From Pyrrhoderma lamaoense (Eukaryota > Basidiomycota > Agaricomycetes > Hymenochaetales > Hymenochaetaceae), in the NCBI GenBank assembly GCA_002794735.1, contig NBAZ01000002.1:806001-870000 (forward strand): a DNA stretch of 64,000 bases. The letters run 5' to 3'. The notes under the pieces are model-generated. The model did no database searches and was not told the DNA's origin. It worked only from the letters and a program-made list of their open reading frames with translations. The position numbers and the translations under genes are program-made. Below, one piece after another: positions 38,285 through 50,619 of the stretch (positions within the stretch are counted from its first letter, which is position 1; the number at the start of each line of letters is the position of its first letter).

Positions 38285-39756
38285 ATGGTGAGAGGACCTG
38301 GTGTGTATTTTCCTCATTTTCTCTTTACCTTTCGTACTTTTGCAAAGCATGTATATGGGTCGGGCGGATGCTTGGGTGTATGCGTCAAGTTTCATCCTCC
38401 TCTTTTTTTTCTCAAAGAAAGGACATAACTTATATCTCAGTCTTATTTGTACTTCATTTAATTAACTCCAAATTTCAAACATAGGAAAATTCAAGACGAA
38501 GAGGGGTGGAGGAAGAAATTTCAGGTATTGATTCATGCACTTACTTACCCCTTTCTATACACTTTATTCGACATATTGATCGCCTCAGTTCACTTACTTT
38601 TCTCTGATTTATACCATAGCCGACATCTCACGCTCGATGAAAATGGTACAGCAGTCTCTACAGATCGAAGGTTCGTGTTCTTTACGTATTCTAACAGGGT
38701 AGACTTATGGATCTACTTGAACTGTTATCTCACCAAATCATCCGTCAATCTATGTACACCCAATTATCTTTTGTACCTTTCATGGTCCAAAAATACTTTA
38801 CCTATACAGGGGTTACAGGAATAAGGAAGAAGAAGAAGACGATGACTCGGAGGAAGAAGAAGAATCTGAAGAAGAATCTGAAGAAGAGTCAGATGAGGAA
38901 GATGAACAAATAACGTCAGGAGCAGGGGGAGACAGATCCGCTCTGGCACAACATCCAACCAGCAACAATCGGAAATGACACGAGCTGAACGCAGAGAGAT
39001 GAAAAAACGGGCAAAGGCCAAGCAACCTGGTAGCGGCAAAGGTGAACAGGAAGATAAAGAAAATGAAGGGGAAGAGGAAGAAGAGGATGATGACAGTGAT
39101 TTGGTTAATCCGAATCATGTCACGAAGAAACTTGGAATTTCTAGCCTTGGTGGAACCGGTAGTGGTGCGCCAAGGCAGTTATCAAGAAGAGAGAGAGAAC
39201 AGAAGGAGAAGAAGGAAGCTCAGGAGAGGTACTGGAAGGTTGGTTTATTAATTTTTGTTTGTTTCATTGAAGTTATACTTTCCCTGTCTGACTATCCGTC
39301 TTATTTCCCTTTGATCCATGTGACTGACACTCTGACTACCCCTCCCTTTGCAATAGTTACATGCAGAAGGCAAGACTGATAAGGCCAAGTCAGACTTAGC
39401 ACGACTTGCAAAAGTCAAGGAAGCTAGAGAGGCGGCTATTGCTAAGAAGCAAGCTGAAGCTGAAGGTGAGGTTCTTGAGCATCTTGTTCTATAGTTTCCT
39501 GCAGTACTGATTGAGCGAATGACAATCTATCTGAATATTATCTGTCCACCTGGCTATCAAACAAATAACTTCCACTCATCTTAAATTTCCATCCCTCCCA
39601 CCAATCACCCATCCTTTGGTGGATCGGTGCATTCTACGCTGTTATCCGTCTTGTTTACCGCCATTTTGGGGTATTAAACGAATAAACGAAAATGTAGCCA
39701 AAAAGAAAGAAATAGAGGCTAAGACGCTCGCTCAGAAAGCTGGGAAGAGGTTGTAG
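38285..39756 (+). CDS. PP28 / PDAP1 family phosphoprotein (casein kinase substrate)
   Basis: Six exons: 38285-38300, 38485-38524, 38620-38670, 38819-39238, 39357-39465 and 39698-39756. The first two join to MVRGPGKFKTKRGGGRNF, the hallmark start of the 28-kDa heat- and acid-stable phosphoprotein family. An extremely acidic Glu/Ser/Asp stretch follows, then MTRAERREMKKRAKAK, and YWKLHAEGKTDKAKSDLARL leading into the KEAREAAIAKKQAEAE helix and a Lys-rich end. The family is a conserved casein kinase substrate of unclear role; much of the chain is probably disordered. The frame breaks at AAA 38973-38975; one more A joins the acidic region to MTRAERR and makes the total a whole number of codons (231 residues). 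I treat the break as a sequence error. Confidence 0.9.
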
Positions 39757-40320
39757 AAAGCTCGTTAAGGTTGATGAGAATGTATTATACGAATGTATAC
39801 ATAATATATTTTGGCTCATGTACTACTTCAACATGTACTATAACCGTATATGGCTTTGTGATCGTTTTGTGTGATCATCGTATGCTATGGATATATCGAA
39901 CATCAGGTATCAAGTATGTATCGTGGCCTTGAAGCGAGTGTTGTGTATTGACATGGCTTTTATCCGAAGTACATCAATGTATGTCTTTAACAAGTTTAAG
40001 TGATCTATAGCTAGTCTTCATTCTATTATATTTTGCTATCTGTCCGGAGCTGTCAATAAAGATAGTATGTATGCAAGCAAGTGAATATGTAAGTACATTC
40101 ATATTTGATCTCTGTAGTTTGAGAAGGGTAAAAAGGTTAAAGCTGAGGTTGTGGTATGGAGCATCTCAGGGTGGTAAATAGCGGGTGCCTAAGGCGACAG
40201 ATGGTACTCAATACTAGTTAACCAAGCTGAAATTAAGCAAAAATAGGTGAGATGTGTCCCAACCATTACTGAAACATTCCAAGATCGAAAAACCATTGGG
40301 AGTTGTTTGTAAAAAAAATG
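39757..40320. other. Intergenic between convergent genes
   Basis: AT-rich spacer with the 3' ends of two convergent genes on either side. Nothing else seen. Confidence 0.5.
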
Positions 40321-43300
40321 TCAAAGTCCTAGGTCTCTCTCTCTCTGCAACCTCCTAACCCAACCCCCCACTTGTCTTTCGTTCGGTACACGATCTTCAC
40401 CGAGCCAATCAACAAGCCATCGTCTAAGCTTTTCGTACTCGCTCGTCGTGACCCTTTCTTCTCTCGCTCTTCCCCCGCCCGTCTCACCGAAGACTCCGTG
40501 CCCTCCTCTACTTCCGTTCCTCTCATATACACCATAACTAACGTTTCCCCATCTTTCATATCCATACCATAGCCATCACCTTCCCCACTTCCACCATTCT
40601 CCCGCTCCTTCCTTCGCCCCAATCTTCAAAAACAGGTCCCCTGAGACTAACATCCCCCCACGCAGCCAACGTCTCCCCCAACGTCGTCTTCGTAGGTTCC
40701 ACACCCAACGCCCTCATCCATCCCAACACTTTTGCAATCTCCGAGCGTCTGTCGAGCGCACCGAGGAGAGAGAGGTACGCTGAAAACATTTTTCTGTGGG
40801 TGGGGAGATTTGGGGATAAGTACTTGACGGGATTGGGGACGTGTGCACGGAAAGGAAGGGGTGTGTGATTTGGTTGTGGTGATGGTGAGGATAGAGTTGC
40901 ACGTGAAAGCGTGGGAGGGTTGAGATTGAGATTGAAATTGAGGTAGAATTTCTCGTGAAGTCGGGTGTGTGTTCTGGTTTGAAAATGGGGGACGAGAAGA
41001 TGGAGTGTAGATGTTGTCTGATTAGTGTACAGATAGGGGACAGATAAAGGGGGTAGAGATTTTATCCTGACTCCAGTCGAAATGTCCTTCGACTCAGCAA
41101 GGAAGTAGGAGTATCAGTAGATGTTGCACCCGAAGCTTCTTGATGACTATGGTCATCTCCACGATTACGAGCATGAGTACGAGCTCGCATACTAGAGACG
41201 ACAAACCCTAAAGCATCTCTCATCGGACTAATAACCTGCTCTTCTCTCCCCTCATCTCCATATCCTGTCCTGCTTCCAGATACGTCATCCTCAATATTAT
41301 AATTATTATCTCCGATGCTAGGCGCATGGCCATCCCGTACACCAGTCAAGCTATCCTCCTTTTTAACATCCCAATGAAACTCATCACCCCAACGACCTCT
41401 ATCAGGCCAGACTGCTCGAGCGGGTGCTCTCATATTCCGTAATATTGGGTAGTTCCCTAGTACGATACCTTTGAATAGCGATACAATCATATCAGGATCT
41501 GTTAATGCGTCTGAGATGGGTATCATCTTTTTCGTCTTCCGTATCTGCTTGCCAGTGAATGATGCCGAAGTGTACTTGAAGATGGAGTTGAAGACGGAGA
41601 GATTGTCTGTTCAATCACTGCTCCCGTATTCGATCCAGAACTGGAGGTAGAGGTAGAAGCAGTCCTTGGAGCAGGAGCAAGACCAAGGGCATGAGAAGCA
41701 GATGAATCAACAAGGACACACAACTTTTTAACAATCTCAACTCTACTCTCCTCCATCCCCACCTCTCCTGCCAGCTCCTCAACATGTCCACTTTCTCCAC
41801 TCCTCCCTAACAACTTCCTAACCCGCTCAGCTACCAGACCCTTCAACCCTCCTAGCGCACCAAACCCTTTCTTCCAAACCCGGACAGTCCCCATAATGAT
41901 TGTCTCCTCTGCACGGCACATATCCTAGCAGCTCTCACAACTGCACCAAGCGTCTCCGCGTTCGGCTCGATTCCAAATAAAGGGGTGTATACGTCCCAGA
42001 GGTAGAATACCACGTCCGGTCTACCCGATTTGAGAAAGGCATACAGGAGAGAGTTGATAAGCGGTTGATCAGGTTTAATTTTGCCATTTGACTCTGTTTT
42101 AATTCCGTTGGTACCACGACTAGCGAAAGCCAACTCCTGATCCAATACACCAGTAAGCTCAACAAGCATCTCGACAGCCCTAAGCGGCTGACCACTCATC
42201 ACAAGCACCTCCATCCCAACCGTCAACGCCTTACTATCTATTCTCCTCCTTCTTCTCCGCTTTACCAATTTTCTCGCATTTACCCTCTGTAGATGTTCTT
42301 GCTGTCTACACGGTTGATAACAACTCTTCTACGTCCACCACTGCGGTTGAATGCATACTCACGATCGTGTCCGTACCCATAACCGGTCCGACCCAGCTCA
42401 CTAAGCATTCCATACCCTAGCTGCAAGTATGTATCGTCTGCGCTTCACAAGACCGCGCATGAGCATCGTGTACACGCCTACACAAAGTTTGATACCCCAA
42501 CACCCTTGATAGCACTACTTGTAGTCGTATATGATGTTGAGGAATTCGAAGGAATATAGGCAGGGTTAGGAGTAGTAGTGGAAGTGGAAGTGGAAGTGGT
42601 GGTGGGAGTAGTAGAAGAATCATGAACCGTCGAAGAACCAGTAGTTGACTTATCAAATATCATAACCAACTGTTCGGCTCCAATCGACTTATCCTTCGTC
42701 GCGACGTGTAAAGCACTCAGATACGCATTTCGCGTCTCCCTCTCCTCATCTCCTTGTTCGTCCTGATCCTGGTCAAATTCGTTAGACTCGGAATTAGTAG
42801 TGTGTTCCTTTGTCCTAGTCCTGAATCCATTGGACTCAGTTTCCGTATTTATAACGACACTCGTCTTAACTCGATTCCGCCTATGCGTCACCCGCAACTT
42901 CCTCCAGAGTTGATAAGAGAAGCAGAGTAAGAGGTGGATGAACAGATCGAAGATCCAACTCGACAGACAGAGTACAAAGAGGATATTCTTGGAGTAGGGA
43001 TACGTGGTGGAGATGGCAGTGATAATACTTGAGCTTGTGAAGGAAGAAGAATTGCAGAGAGTTTAGGGCTTGAAGAGGTATCATTCCTTGTCTCCTGTGT
43101 CATTCGTCCAGGTCCAGATTTATTCGCAAGAGTGGATTCTTGCACCATAACCATGTCTCTCAAATACTGGAATGCCGAACCAGTGTGTCGTCCAAATGAA
43201 GATAAGAAAATGGTGTTATAACGTGTCGTTGACCCCGGGAAGCGTCTGTCGTCGGTGATCCACCTTCCGTACCGTAGCTAGAGTTGAAAGCTAACCCTCT

Positions 43301-44576
43301 CTGGCTTGCTTCCTCACCAAACAAGTTGACTCTAGGCCATACCTTGTCAACGCAACTCCATACGGCGCCGCTGCTCCCGACCGTCTTCTCCCCCTCTTCT
43401 CCGACAGAATCCCTCCTTCTCTCCTTTCCCCTTTGGATCCTCTCTTAACGTTCCATCTTCGTTTTCACTGTTACTGACACTAAGCCTATTCTTCCGAATT
43501 AGGTTCAAGTAACGTGCTGAAGCGTGAACAGCTCCCTTCTTTGCAAAGAGACGCAAGTAAGCTTCCAAGTGCTCAACTGATAAATCAGATTCATTTCCAG
43601 GCCTCATTCTAGTCCTAGATCCAACATGATTCTGCCCCTCATTTTGATCCTGACGTTGAGACGGATATCCTCGCTGTTGATAGTTCTCTGAAGCTTCCGA
43701 TACGGATACTACAGGAGGAACGTGCATCTCAAGTCTTTTCGCAATTTCAAGAGTAATGGCGGGGGAAGAGAGGAGAGTACGGTATGTATGTGGGTATAAG
43801 GAGAGTTGACGGGCAGACATTGTTGAGAGGACATGGGTAATTAGGAAGCTTATACTTGGACTTGGGCTTGTATTCTGGTTGTGACTTTGGTTGTGGGGTA
43901 TATTTAGACCTGGGCTCGGGAGTGGACTTGCTTGATGTTGAGAGTGAGGTTGAGACTGTGAGGTTGAGAAGGATGGAGATGAGCGGAAGAGGGATAGGGA
44001 ATGTAGGAGGAGGTTCAGGAGATGTGTTGGGGATGAAGGTGTTGTAGAAGAAGAGGGTGAAGAGGATGAGTATGGATGAGTAGAAGGGAGGATCAAGATT
44101 AGTTTGACTAGATTATGTATTGGCAGAGACAAGTTATTCTTAGCACATAGGCGTATTGAGAGGATGATGAGATACGGTTGCAAAGCAGGGGAGAAAGAAG
44201 TAAAGTTGTGTAACATTAGATTAACGGCTATGAGAGCTTGAGAAGCATTGTGTACTTTTGTTGATAAGAGGTAGAGGAGAACCCAAGGAGGTAGCGTTGG
44301 ATGTGCATGTTGCAGTAGCAGTTGCTGTTGGGGTTGTAGTCCCTGTTGCTGAGAGCGGAGCTGAGAGACAGCTTCATCAATGGAGTTTACTTGCAGAGTG
44401 TTCTTCCACAGCTGAAAGTCTTGCTGAGAAAAAGACCATTTGTGATCTAAGGATAGAGAAGAGGAAACGGCATCTAGACGTCTCTTGACTAGGGATGGAG
44501 TGAGAGAGAGTTTTGTATGAATTGAGCGTGAGTGTGATATTATTCTCGCATTGGCAGTAGAGAGTCGACTGAGCAT
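40321..44576 (-). CDS. PPR-like mitochondrial protein (basidiomycete type), frame broken in places
   Basis: Long minus-strand gene. The ATG at 44576 begins MLSRLSTANARIISHSRSIH, a typical mitochondrial leader. The N-terminal 400 residues (43347 to 44576) are helical with Gln/Ser/Thr/Pro-rich inserts and contain LEAYLRLFAKKGAVHASARY. Helical repeat-like pieces follow: LSALHVATKDKSIGAEQLVM (42660-42740), GMEVLVMSGQPLRAVEMLVE and LINSLLYAFLKSGRPDVVFY (42020-42220), AYLSLLGALDRRSEIAKVLG (40720-40785). The end YEKLRRWLVDWLGEDRVP reaches a stop at 40321. The arrangement resembles basidiomycete PPR-like proteins presumed to bind mitochondrial RNA. Several pieces are in different frames; some joins are introns and some look like one-base errors, which I cannot fully separate, so the exon structure is open. 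Confidence 0.65.
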
Positions 44577-44870
44577 GCAATAGTTAGACACAGTTCATCT
44601 ATCGAGTAGGTAATTCAGATATGATTCAAGATGATCATAGAAACTTGATCTTACCAGTGAGCAGATACTGAGACTGTAACTGTAGCTGGAGACAGAAGTT
44701 GCTAATTCAAGTAGCAGGAAGGAGACTAGATGGCACGTGACTGACGTAATTAGGGCCGGCACTACTATTTTCATGGGTCGGTGTTTCTTTCACGTTACTC
44801 GAGATCCTTTCTTCGCTCTTCTCACCCGCTGCTACACTCTCACCGCTCATCCCACCTTGCGTGTTTAATC
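44577..44870. promoter_or_regulatory. Divergent intergenic region (PPR-like and SR-type genes)
   Basis: A 294-bp spacer between two divergent ATGs, probably a shared promoter region. No recognised element. Confidence 0.35.
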
Positions 44871-46073
44871 ATGCCACGTACCATTCTATACGTCAGAGGC
44901 TTCCATCCAGCTACCCGTGCTAGGGACTTGGCCTACGAGTTTGAAAGGTATTCCATCTATTTACAGCACAATATCCATCGTCACCGCTGACGTACTATTT
45001 ATAACCTTTTCAACCAGGTTTGGCCCTCTTGTCCGTTGTGACATACCTGCTCCGCGTGGGCACAGTTCATCCTCCAGCGCGTAAGTATCATACTCCCTCT
45101 CTTTTCTTTTATATCTTCTCCTCCAGTTACGCGATCGAAATCGAACATAATGTCTCTCGTCGTGTACTCGTTTCTCGCTTTGCTCGAAGCCATTTTCATC
45201 CTTCGCGTTCTCGTGTAATTATGGCCACGTACTCGTACCACACCGTCGACGCGTTTTCATTCTCTTTTCTCTTCATAAAAAGACGAGATCGAAAAAAAGA
45301 GAAAAAGAGAGAAATTTATGAAAAAAGAGCTCGATAATATACACTCCGCGAGTTGATTAATAGTGTCATGATGTTCGAATCGAACCAAGCTTCTCGAGTA
45401 TCCCATTTCGCTTTTCACAAACCCGAAATTTACGAACCGTACGCTCAACGAACAATCCTCCCCCTTCGATCGACCAACAGTTACGCTTTTGTTGAGTTTA
45501 GAAGCTCAAGAGATGCGTCTTCTGCTTTCGATGATATGTACGTTCTTTTCTCTCTCATCTTTTATCACCTTTTCTGAAATACGACTACTCCTATAAGGCA
45601 TGGAAGATACTTTGAAGGTTGTCGTCTAACAGTAGAGGTAAGTTGCTTTTGCCTTCGTTCCCTTGTTCTTCTTAGGTAATAACAACGACTCCTCTTAGTG
45701 GGCAAAAAGGCTCCCTTCTTCCATGTGGCGCAGTGGCCGTTCTCCACGCCGTGGTGGTCGTGGGCGTGACCGCGATCGTGACCGGTCTCGTAGCCCACGC
45801 AGAGACCGTGATCGTGACTATGACCGCGATGACCGTCGTCGTAGGAGTAGGACTCATAGCCGCAGCCGGAGTCGTGACCGTAAAGATCGGGATGACAAGG
45901 AAGGCAGTGGCAGACGTCGTAGCGTGAGTCCCGCAGACAGAGACAGGAAACGTAGTCTGAGTCGAGATAGAGATGGGGGTTCTGATAGACTCAGAACGCC
46001 CCTTCCTGTCGGAGACATTGATGAGCCCAAGAAGAATGGAATCGAAGAGCACACTCCCGGCCCTGAAATGTAA
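44871..46073 (+). CDS. SR-type splicing factor (one RRM plus RS domain)
   Basis: Five exons: 44871-44947, 45018-45080, 45481-45537, 45598-45637 and 45699-46073, totalling 612 nt and 203 residues with a clean frame. The RRM begins MPRTILYVRGFHPATRARDL and contains FGPLVRCDIPAPRG, the RNP1-like YAFVEFRSSRDASSAF and GRYFEGCRLTVEWAK. The C-terminal half is an Arg/Asp/Ser-rich RS domain with many RDRDRD and RSRS units, ending EEHTPGPEM. SR proteins bind exonic enhancers in the nucleus and recruit the spliceosome; phosphorylation of the RS domain controls them. The second intron is exactly 400 nt, far longer than the others here (60-70 nt), and interrupts the RRM. Confidence 0.93.
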
Positions 46074-46962
46074 AAATAAAGGAAAAAGAAAAAGTATATC
46101 TGTTCCTTTTTCCTTTCACGTTTTCTTTTTCTATCCTAAGTCTTGTCTTTTTTGTCTTTTTTTTGTGGCCTCAAAGGTGAAGAGTGTGGACGTGGTTGTA
46201 TGCCACTCATGCTTCAACTTGTTCACGTGTAAGCACCCACACGCAAACATGCAGAGCGACGGAGGACTTGTCGAGTAAACTAAAATGCGTTTTTTCTCCT
46301 TATCGCTGTTCTTTGTTTTTTTCTTACCAACCTTAATTATTCCGTGAGAAGCTTCTCCGTTTACTACTCTTTCTTCCACCATCTGATTGCGAACCCTTGA
46401 ACTCCTAACCCAACCTAACTTTTTTTTTTACTTCTTTTCTTTTCGTTCTGATACTACTTGTCTCCCTTACTACTTATTAAAAGTCTAACTAGTGAAGCAC
46501 TGGCCAGTGGTGAACCCAGAGAGAGAGCCCTTGATGACTTTTTTTTGTGTGAACTCTTTCTTGACAGTTCTTCTAGTGTTTCTTTTGTACGTAGGTTTAC
46601 CTCCAAAAAATCTATATATATTTTTCAAGATCCCTCTCTTTAACCTTTTTTTCTTGACCTTCCCTTGAAATGATTTTAGGAGAATTTGAAAGTAAAAGTT
46701 GTACTAGAGACTTGAGTAAATGAGGACGAATAGAAACAAACAAAAATAGAAACAAGATTTAGAGTAAGAAAAACCAAAACTAAGTTCAAAATATTTTTAC
46801 TACCTAGAAATCAGATTTTGTACTACTATATTTGAGGAACTAAGGGAACTCAGAAGTTATTAATAATGAGAAAATCAGAGATTAGGTTTGGAAGGTATGC
46901 CAAGGCTGGAGGGAAAATCGAGGAGGGAGATCGAGGGGAGGGAATGTAGAGATTCAAATTAA
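46074..46962. other. Intergenic, left flank of the foldback element
   Basis: T-rich 3' flank of the SR gene up to about 46660, then purine- and A-rich DNA up to the element. No gene seen. Confidence 0.5.
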
Positions 46963-47986
46963 TACAGACGCCGGTCATAAGTACTCGCGATTTCGGTTAC
47001 TTGAGTAAGTTACCGGAAAATTCAAACCACAAAAAATCACTAATAATCCATAAAATACTTATTTTTATGACTTTAAAACTTGTATAATGTTAGATATATA
47101 TATAATAAACATACTTAGAAAATTTAATACAGAAATAAGCAAAAATGCGCGAGAAATAAGTCATTTAACACATTAACTTTCCTTTTTAGGCGATTTAGTA
47201 TCTAGTTTTTGTTTGACTTAAATTAATTTTTTACTCAAGTAAACCTGGCTCAAAAACTTGTCAGAGAGATTTTATTAATAAAAACTATACAAATATTCAT
47301 TTAAAGTAATATTATTTTCTTCTAAATCATCTGTATTTGAAAAGAAGTTTAAACTAGTAGATCTGAAGCTCATCCCAAAAAGGAAGCTAATCACCTAGTC
47401 CGAGTTTTTTCACTGTTTTCCATTACTTTTTATTTATTTACTATAACAAAAATTGTATGTAGATCTTATATAACTCTTTCATAGTTCTAATATATAGTTT
47501 TATTAATATATATCTATAAAATCTGTGTATAAACAGTAAAAAAACTCGGACTAGGTGATTAGCTTCCTTTTTGGGATGAGCTTCAGATCTACTAGTTTAA
47601 ACTCCTTTTCAAATACAGATGATTTAGAAGAAAATAATATTACTTTAAATGAATATTTGTATAGTTTTTATTAATAAAATCTCTCTGACAAGTTTTTGAG
47701 CCAGGTTTACTTGAGTAAAAAATTAATTTAAGTCAAACAAAAACTAGATACTAAATCGCCTAAAAAGGAAAGTTAATGTGTTAAATGACTTATTTCTCGC
47801 GCATTTTTGCTTATTTCTGTATTAAATTTTCTAAGTATGTTTATTATATATATATCTAACATTATACAAGTTTTAAAGTCATAAAAATAAGTATTTTATG
47901 GATTATTAGTGATTTTTTGTGGTTTGAATTTTCCGGTAACTTACTCAAGTAACCGAAATCGCGAGTACTTATGACCGGCGTCTGTA
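46963..47986. mobile_element. Foldback MITE with 454-bp inverted arms, TA-flanked
   Basis: The left arm (46965-47418) and right arm (47531-47984) are reverse complements. I find only two mismatches over 454 bp, both near the inner ends. A 112-bp AT-rich loop (47419-47530) lies between them. The outer ends read CAGACGCCGGTCATAAGTAC and are flanked by TA on both sides, the target duplication of Tc1/mariner-type elements. The terminal sequence with TTACTTGAGTAA resembles fungal pogo/Fot-type ends, although that comparison is from memory. There is no transposase frame, so mobility would depend on an enzyme in trans. A transcript across it would fold into a long double-stranded hairpin. Confidence 0.88.
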
Positions 47987-48593
47987 TATCATACTATTAT
48001 TAGTATATCTCTTGAAAAAAATGGTTACGTAATAGTTTGATATGTCTTTGTTGGTGTAAGAGAGAGAGAGGGGGGGGGGGGGGGAGGAGTTTTCATTCAA
48101 TATAATATGCCTTGCCTACTCGGGGTTAAAAGGCAAAAAAGGACAACATGGATTTGGAATTGTTTTTGTGAAGGGCGAGAACCTTTTTAGACTTTTTGAG
48201 ATATCTATGGCTGTAGGGTCGTTTGTACTTGTTCTGTCGTGCTTATTGCTTTATGATCTATGGTATCTGTGTGAGTCGGGAGCCTAAAGTGACTTATGAA
48301 ATATGTCCTCTTCCTTGACTTTTATCAATGTCAGTTTCATTGGGTAGTCGGTGATCGGTAGACGATTTAAAGGACCTTCTCTCCTCCTTTTTATTTTTTT
48401 TGAGAGGAAAACAGCTCTTCTAACTAGAACCAAAAAAGAGGGTGTAGGAAAAGAAAGTAAGTGGGGAGTATAAGACAATCTACATCTACCTCTTTCTATC
48501 TCTCCCCCTCCCCACACCTCCCCCTCTTTCCTTCTTTCCTTCCTTCCTTCCTACAGATTCTTCATTCTCCCCAGCTTCTCGGTTGAAGACCGA
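47987..48593. other. Intergenic, with G tract and TTCC repeat
   Basis: Right flank of the foldback element. It contains an AG repeat running into a G tract of about 16 (near 48060-48085) and a CTTC/TTCC repeat near 48525-48553, close to the 3' end of eIF2 gamma. No gene seen. Confidence 0.5.
48070..48085. repeat. Poly-G tract
   Basis: Run of about 16 G on the plus strand directly after (GA)n. It is a likely site of length error and polymorphism. Confidence 0.7.
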
Positions 48594-50619
48594 TCAATCA
48601 ACCTCAAGAACAACTCCCCTCTGCACACTCCCCCAACCAACAAGTCGCCAATGTTTCTCAATCCTCCTACTCAACGCAACCTTCTCCCCAACCTCCGTAC
48701 AAGCCGGCGCCGTCAACTGAATCTTTGCCAAATCCGCTTTGACACTCACAACTCTCCCACCGGTTGACGTCGAACCGATGTTGATCAACAGTAACTCGTT
48801 CTTCGTCAGTTTTGCTACTTTTGTTGAGGTGGCTTTTTTACTTGATGGGGCTGAGGTGGTAGTGCCTGTCGCGGTGGAAGAGGAGTTGGGGTTAGAGGAG
48901 TTGGTAGATGGAGCGTCGGAGGGGGTAGACTTTACGCCGAGGAGACGTCGGAGGAGGAAGAGGGAGATTTCGAGTTCTAAGTGGAAGAAAGAGGAAGGTT
49001 AGTAGGTGTTTAAAGGGGAGTTATTATTGTGATAAAGTAAATGTGGTCGTGTCCGAATATAGAACCAGTGTGAGAGAAGAGAGAAGGGTAGAGAGAAAAG
49101 CAGGGAAAGTAAATTCATACCAGTATAGATCTTCGGCAATGACCCTACTGATCCAAGTACTTGTCCAACGAGCCTATCCGCTCGACAGAGCGTCGGATCA
49201 ATCATTGTCCCCACACCAATCAACCCACCAGGAACAGCAAACTGCAACTGATTATTCTCCGCATGTAAACTCACAATCCTCGAAAAGATCGGTCGACACC
49301 TATTCTTCCCTTGGCTATCCTTCGTCACTATCCCCGGCCTGATCTCTACCCGCATACCGAGGGTGAGTACACCAGTAAGGATGGAACCACCAGCTACGCC
49401 GCCCTTGAGCTCGTCAACTTCTGCTCCTGGTTTGTTAACGTCGAATGAACGAATGACGATTAGCCGAGGAGCGGAAGTGAAATCTCGGACTGGTATGGGG
49501 ATCCGTTTGACGATGTACTCGTTCACGGCATCAATATTGTATTTCAGCTGGGCAGAGATGGGTACAATGGGAGAGGACTCTGCCACGGTACCTGTTAAAG
49601 ATTTTAGTACAATAAAAAAATCCGAGAAAAGAGAGTCAGCATTCTATATCACACGCATATACAGATATTTATAATTATAGTGTAAAAGTTGGTTAAAACG
49701 TAAAAGGAATGTACCGACCTTTTACGAACGCCGATATACTCTTCTGGTGTTCGAGAGCAGTCGCCTCTTTGATAAGATCGACCTTGTTTTGGAGGATTAT
49801 GATGTTCTGCAATTTCATGATTTCGACCGCAGCCAGATGTTCAGATGTCTGGGGTTGAGGACAAGTTTCGTTTCCAGCAACAAGAAGGAGTGCAGCGTCC
49901 ATGACTGCAGCACCGTTCAACATTGTAGCCATGAGAATGTCGTGTCCCGGACAGTCGACGAATGAGACATGGCGTAAGAGTTTCATGCGATGTCCACACC
50001 CGGGTCTCTCACAGGGAGGATTATCTTCTTTAGACGAGGAGTACGATCGGTAACACCCCGGTCGAGGACATGCCTCGTTTTCGCATTTGTAAATCTATAG
50101 GAAAGACGATATGATAGGTTGTAGAAGTGGGATCAGTTAGGAATGTAGTTTTATATGCACATTAGATGGTGTAATGATGTAGAGTGCACGCACCTTGGCA
50201 TTTGCGTATCCAAGTTTAATAGTAATATTCCGAACAAGCTCGTTTTTAAATCGAACAGTTTGGACACCCGATATGGCTTTTACAACTGTTGACTTTCCGT
50301 GAGCGACATGTCCAATCGTTCCTATAAAAATGGTGATTTATAGAAATGCATTTTCATTACAAGTTGAGCATATGCGTTCCTTTCAAGTGAAACTAGATAG
50401 ACAAACCCAAGTTGATCGTGGCCTATAATTATAATATAAGTGAGTATCTATCATAATTAACACTACAGCATTCAAAAAATGACATACCTGTTTTGAAATG
50501 ACTTCAGGCGACAAAGGAGTAAGTTTTGTAGGGTCAATGTCGACAGCCATGACGTTCTCTTCCTCAGTCTCTTCTTCAGAATCGGATTCATCGTGTAGCT
50601 TTTGGCGTGTTTCGGACAT
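48594..50619 (-). CDS. Translation initiation factor eIF2 subunit gamma
   Basis: Six exons on the minus strand: 50488-50619, 50407-50422, 50194-50321, 49719-50094, 49121-49591 and 48594-48976, totalling 1,506 nt and 501 residues. Motifs in order: G1 [17 protein letters not shown], the zinc-ribbon-like stretch [16 protein letters not shown] to [11 protein letters not shown]3 [17 protein letters not shown]4 [10 protein letters not shown]5-region [14 protein letters not shown]. Then come [20 protein letters not shown] in domain II and [14 protein letters not shown] plus [16 protein letters not shown] in domain III. The subunit binds GTP and initiator Met-tRNA in the ternary complex. The frame is clean throughout. 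Exon 2 is only 16 nt. A Ser/Thr/Pro-rich insert follows LLRRLLGV, longer than I would expect there. Confidence 0.97.

Noticed and set aside
45081..45480. Open frames inside the long SR-gene intron as separate genes
   Set aside because: The flanking exons join in frame exactly at a consensus GTAAGT and CAG, and the frames have no family resemblance.
45672..46054. Thr/Val-rich and Leu/Ser-rich antisense frames over the SR gene
   Set aside because: They are mirror images of the repetitive Arg/Asp/Ser codons of the RS domain.
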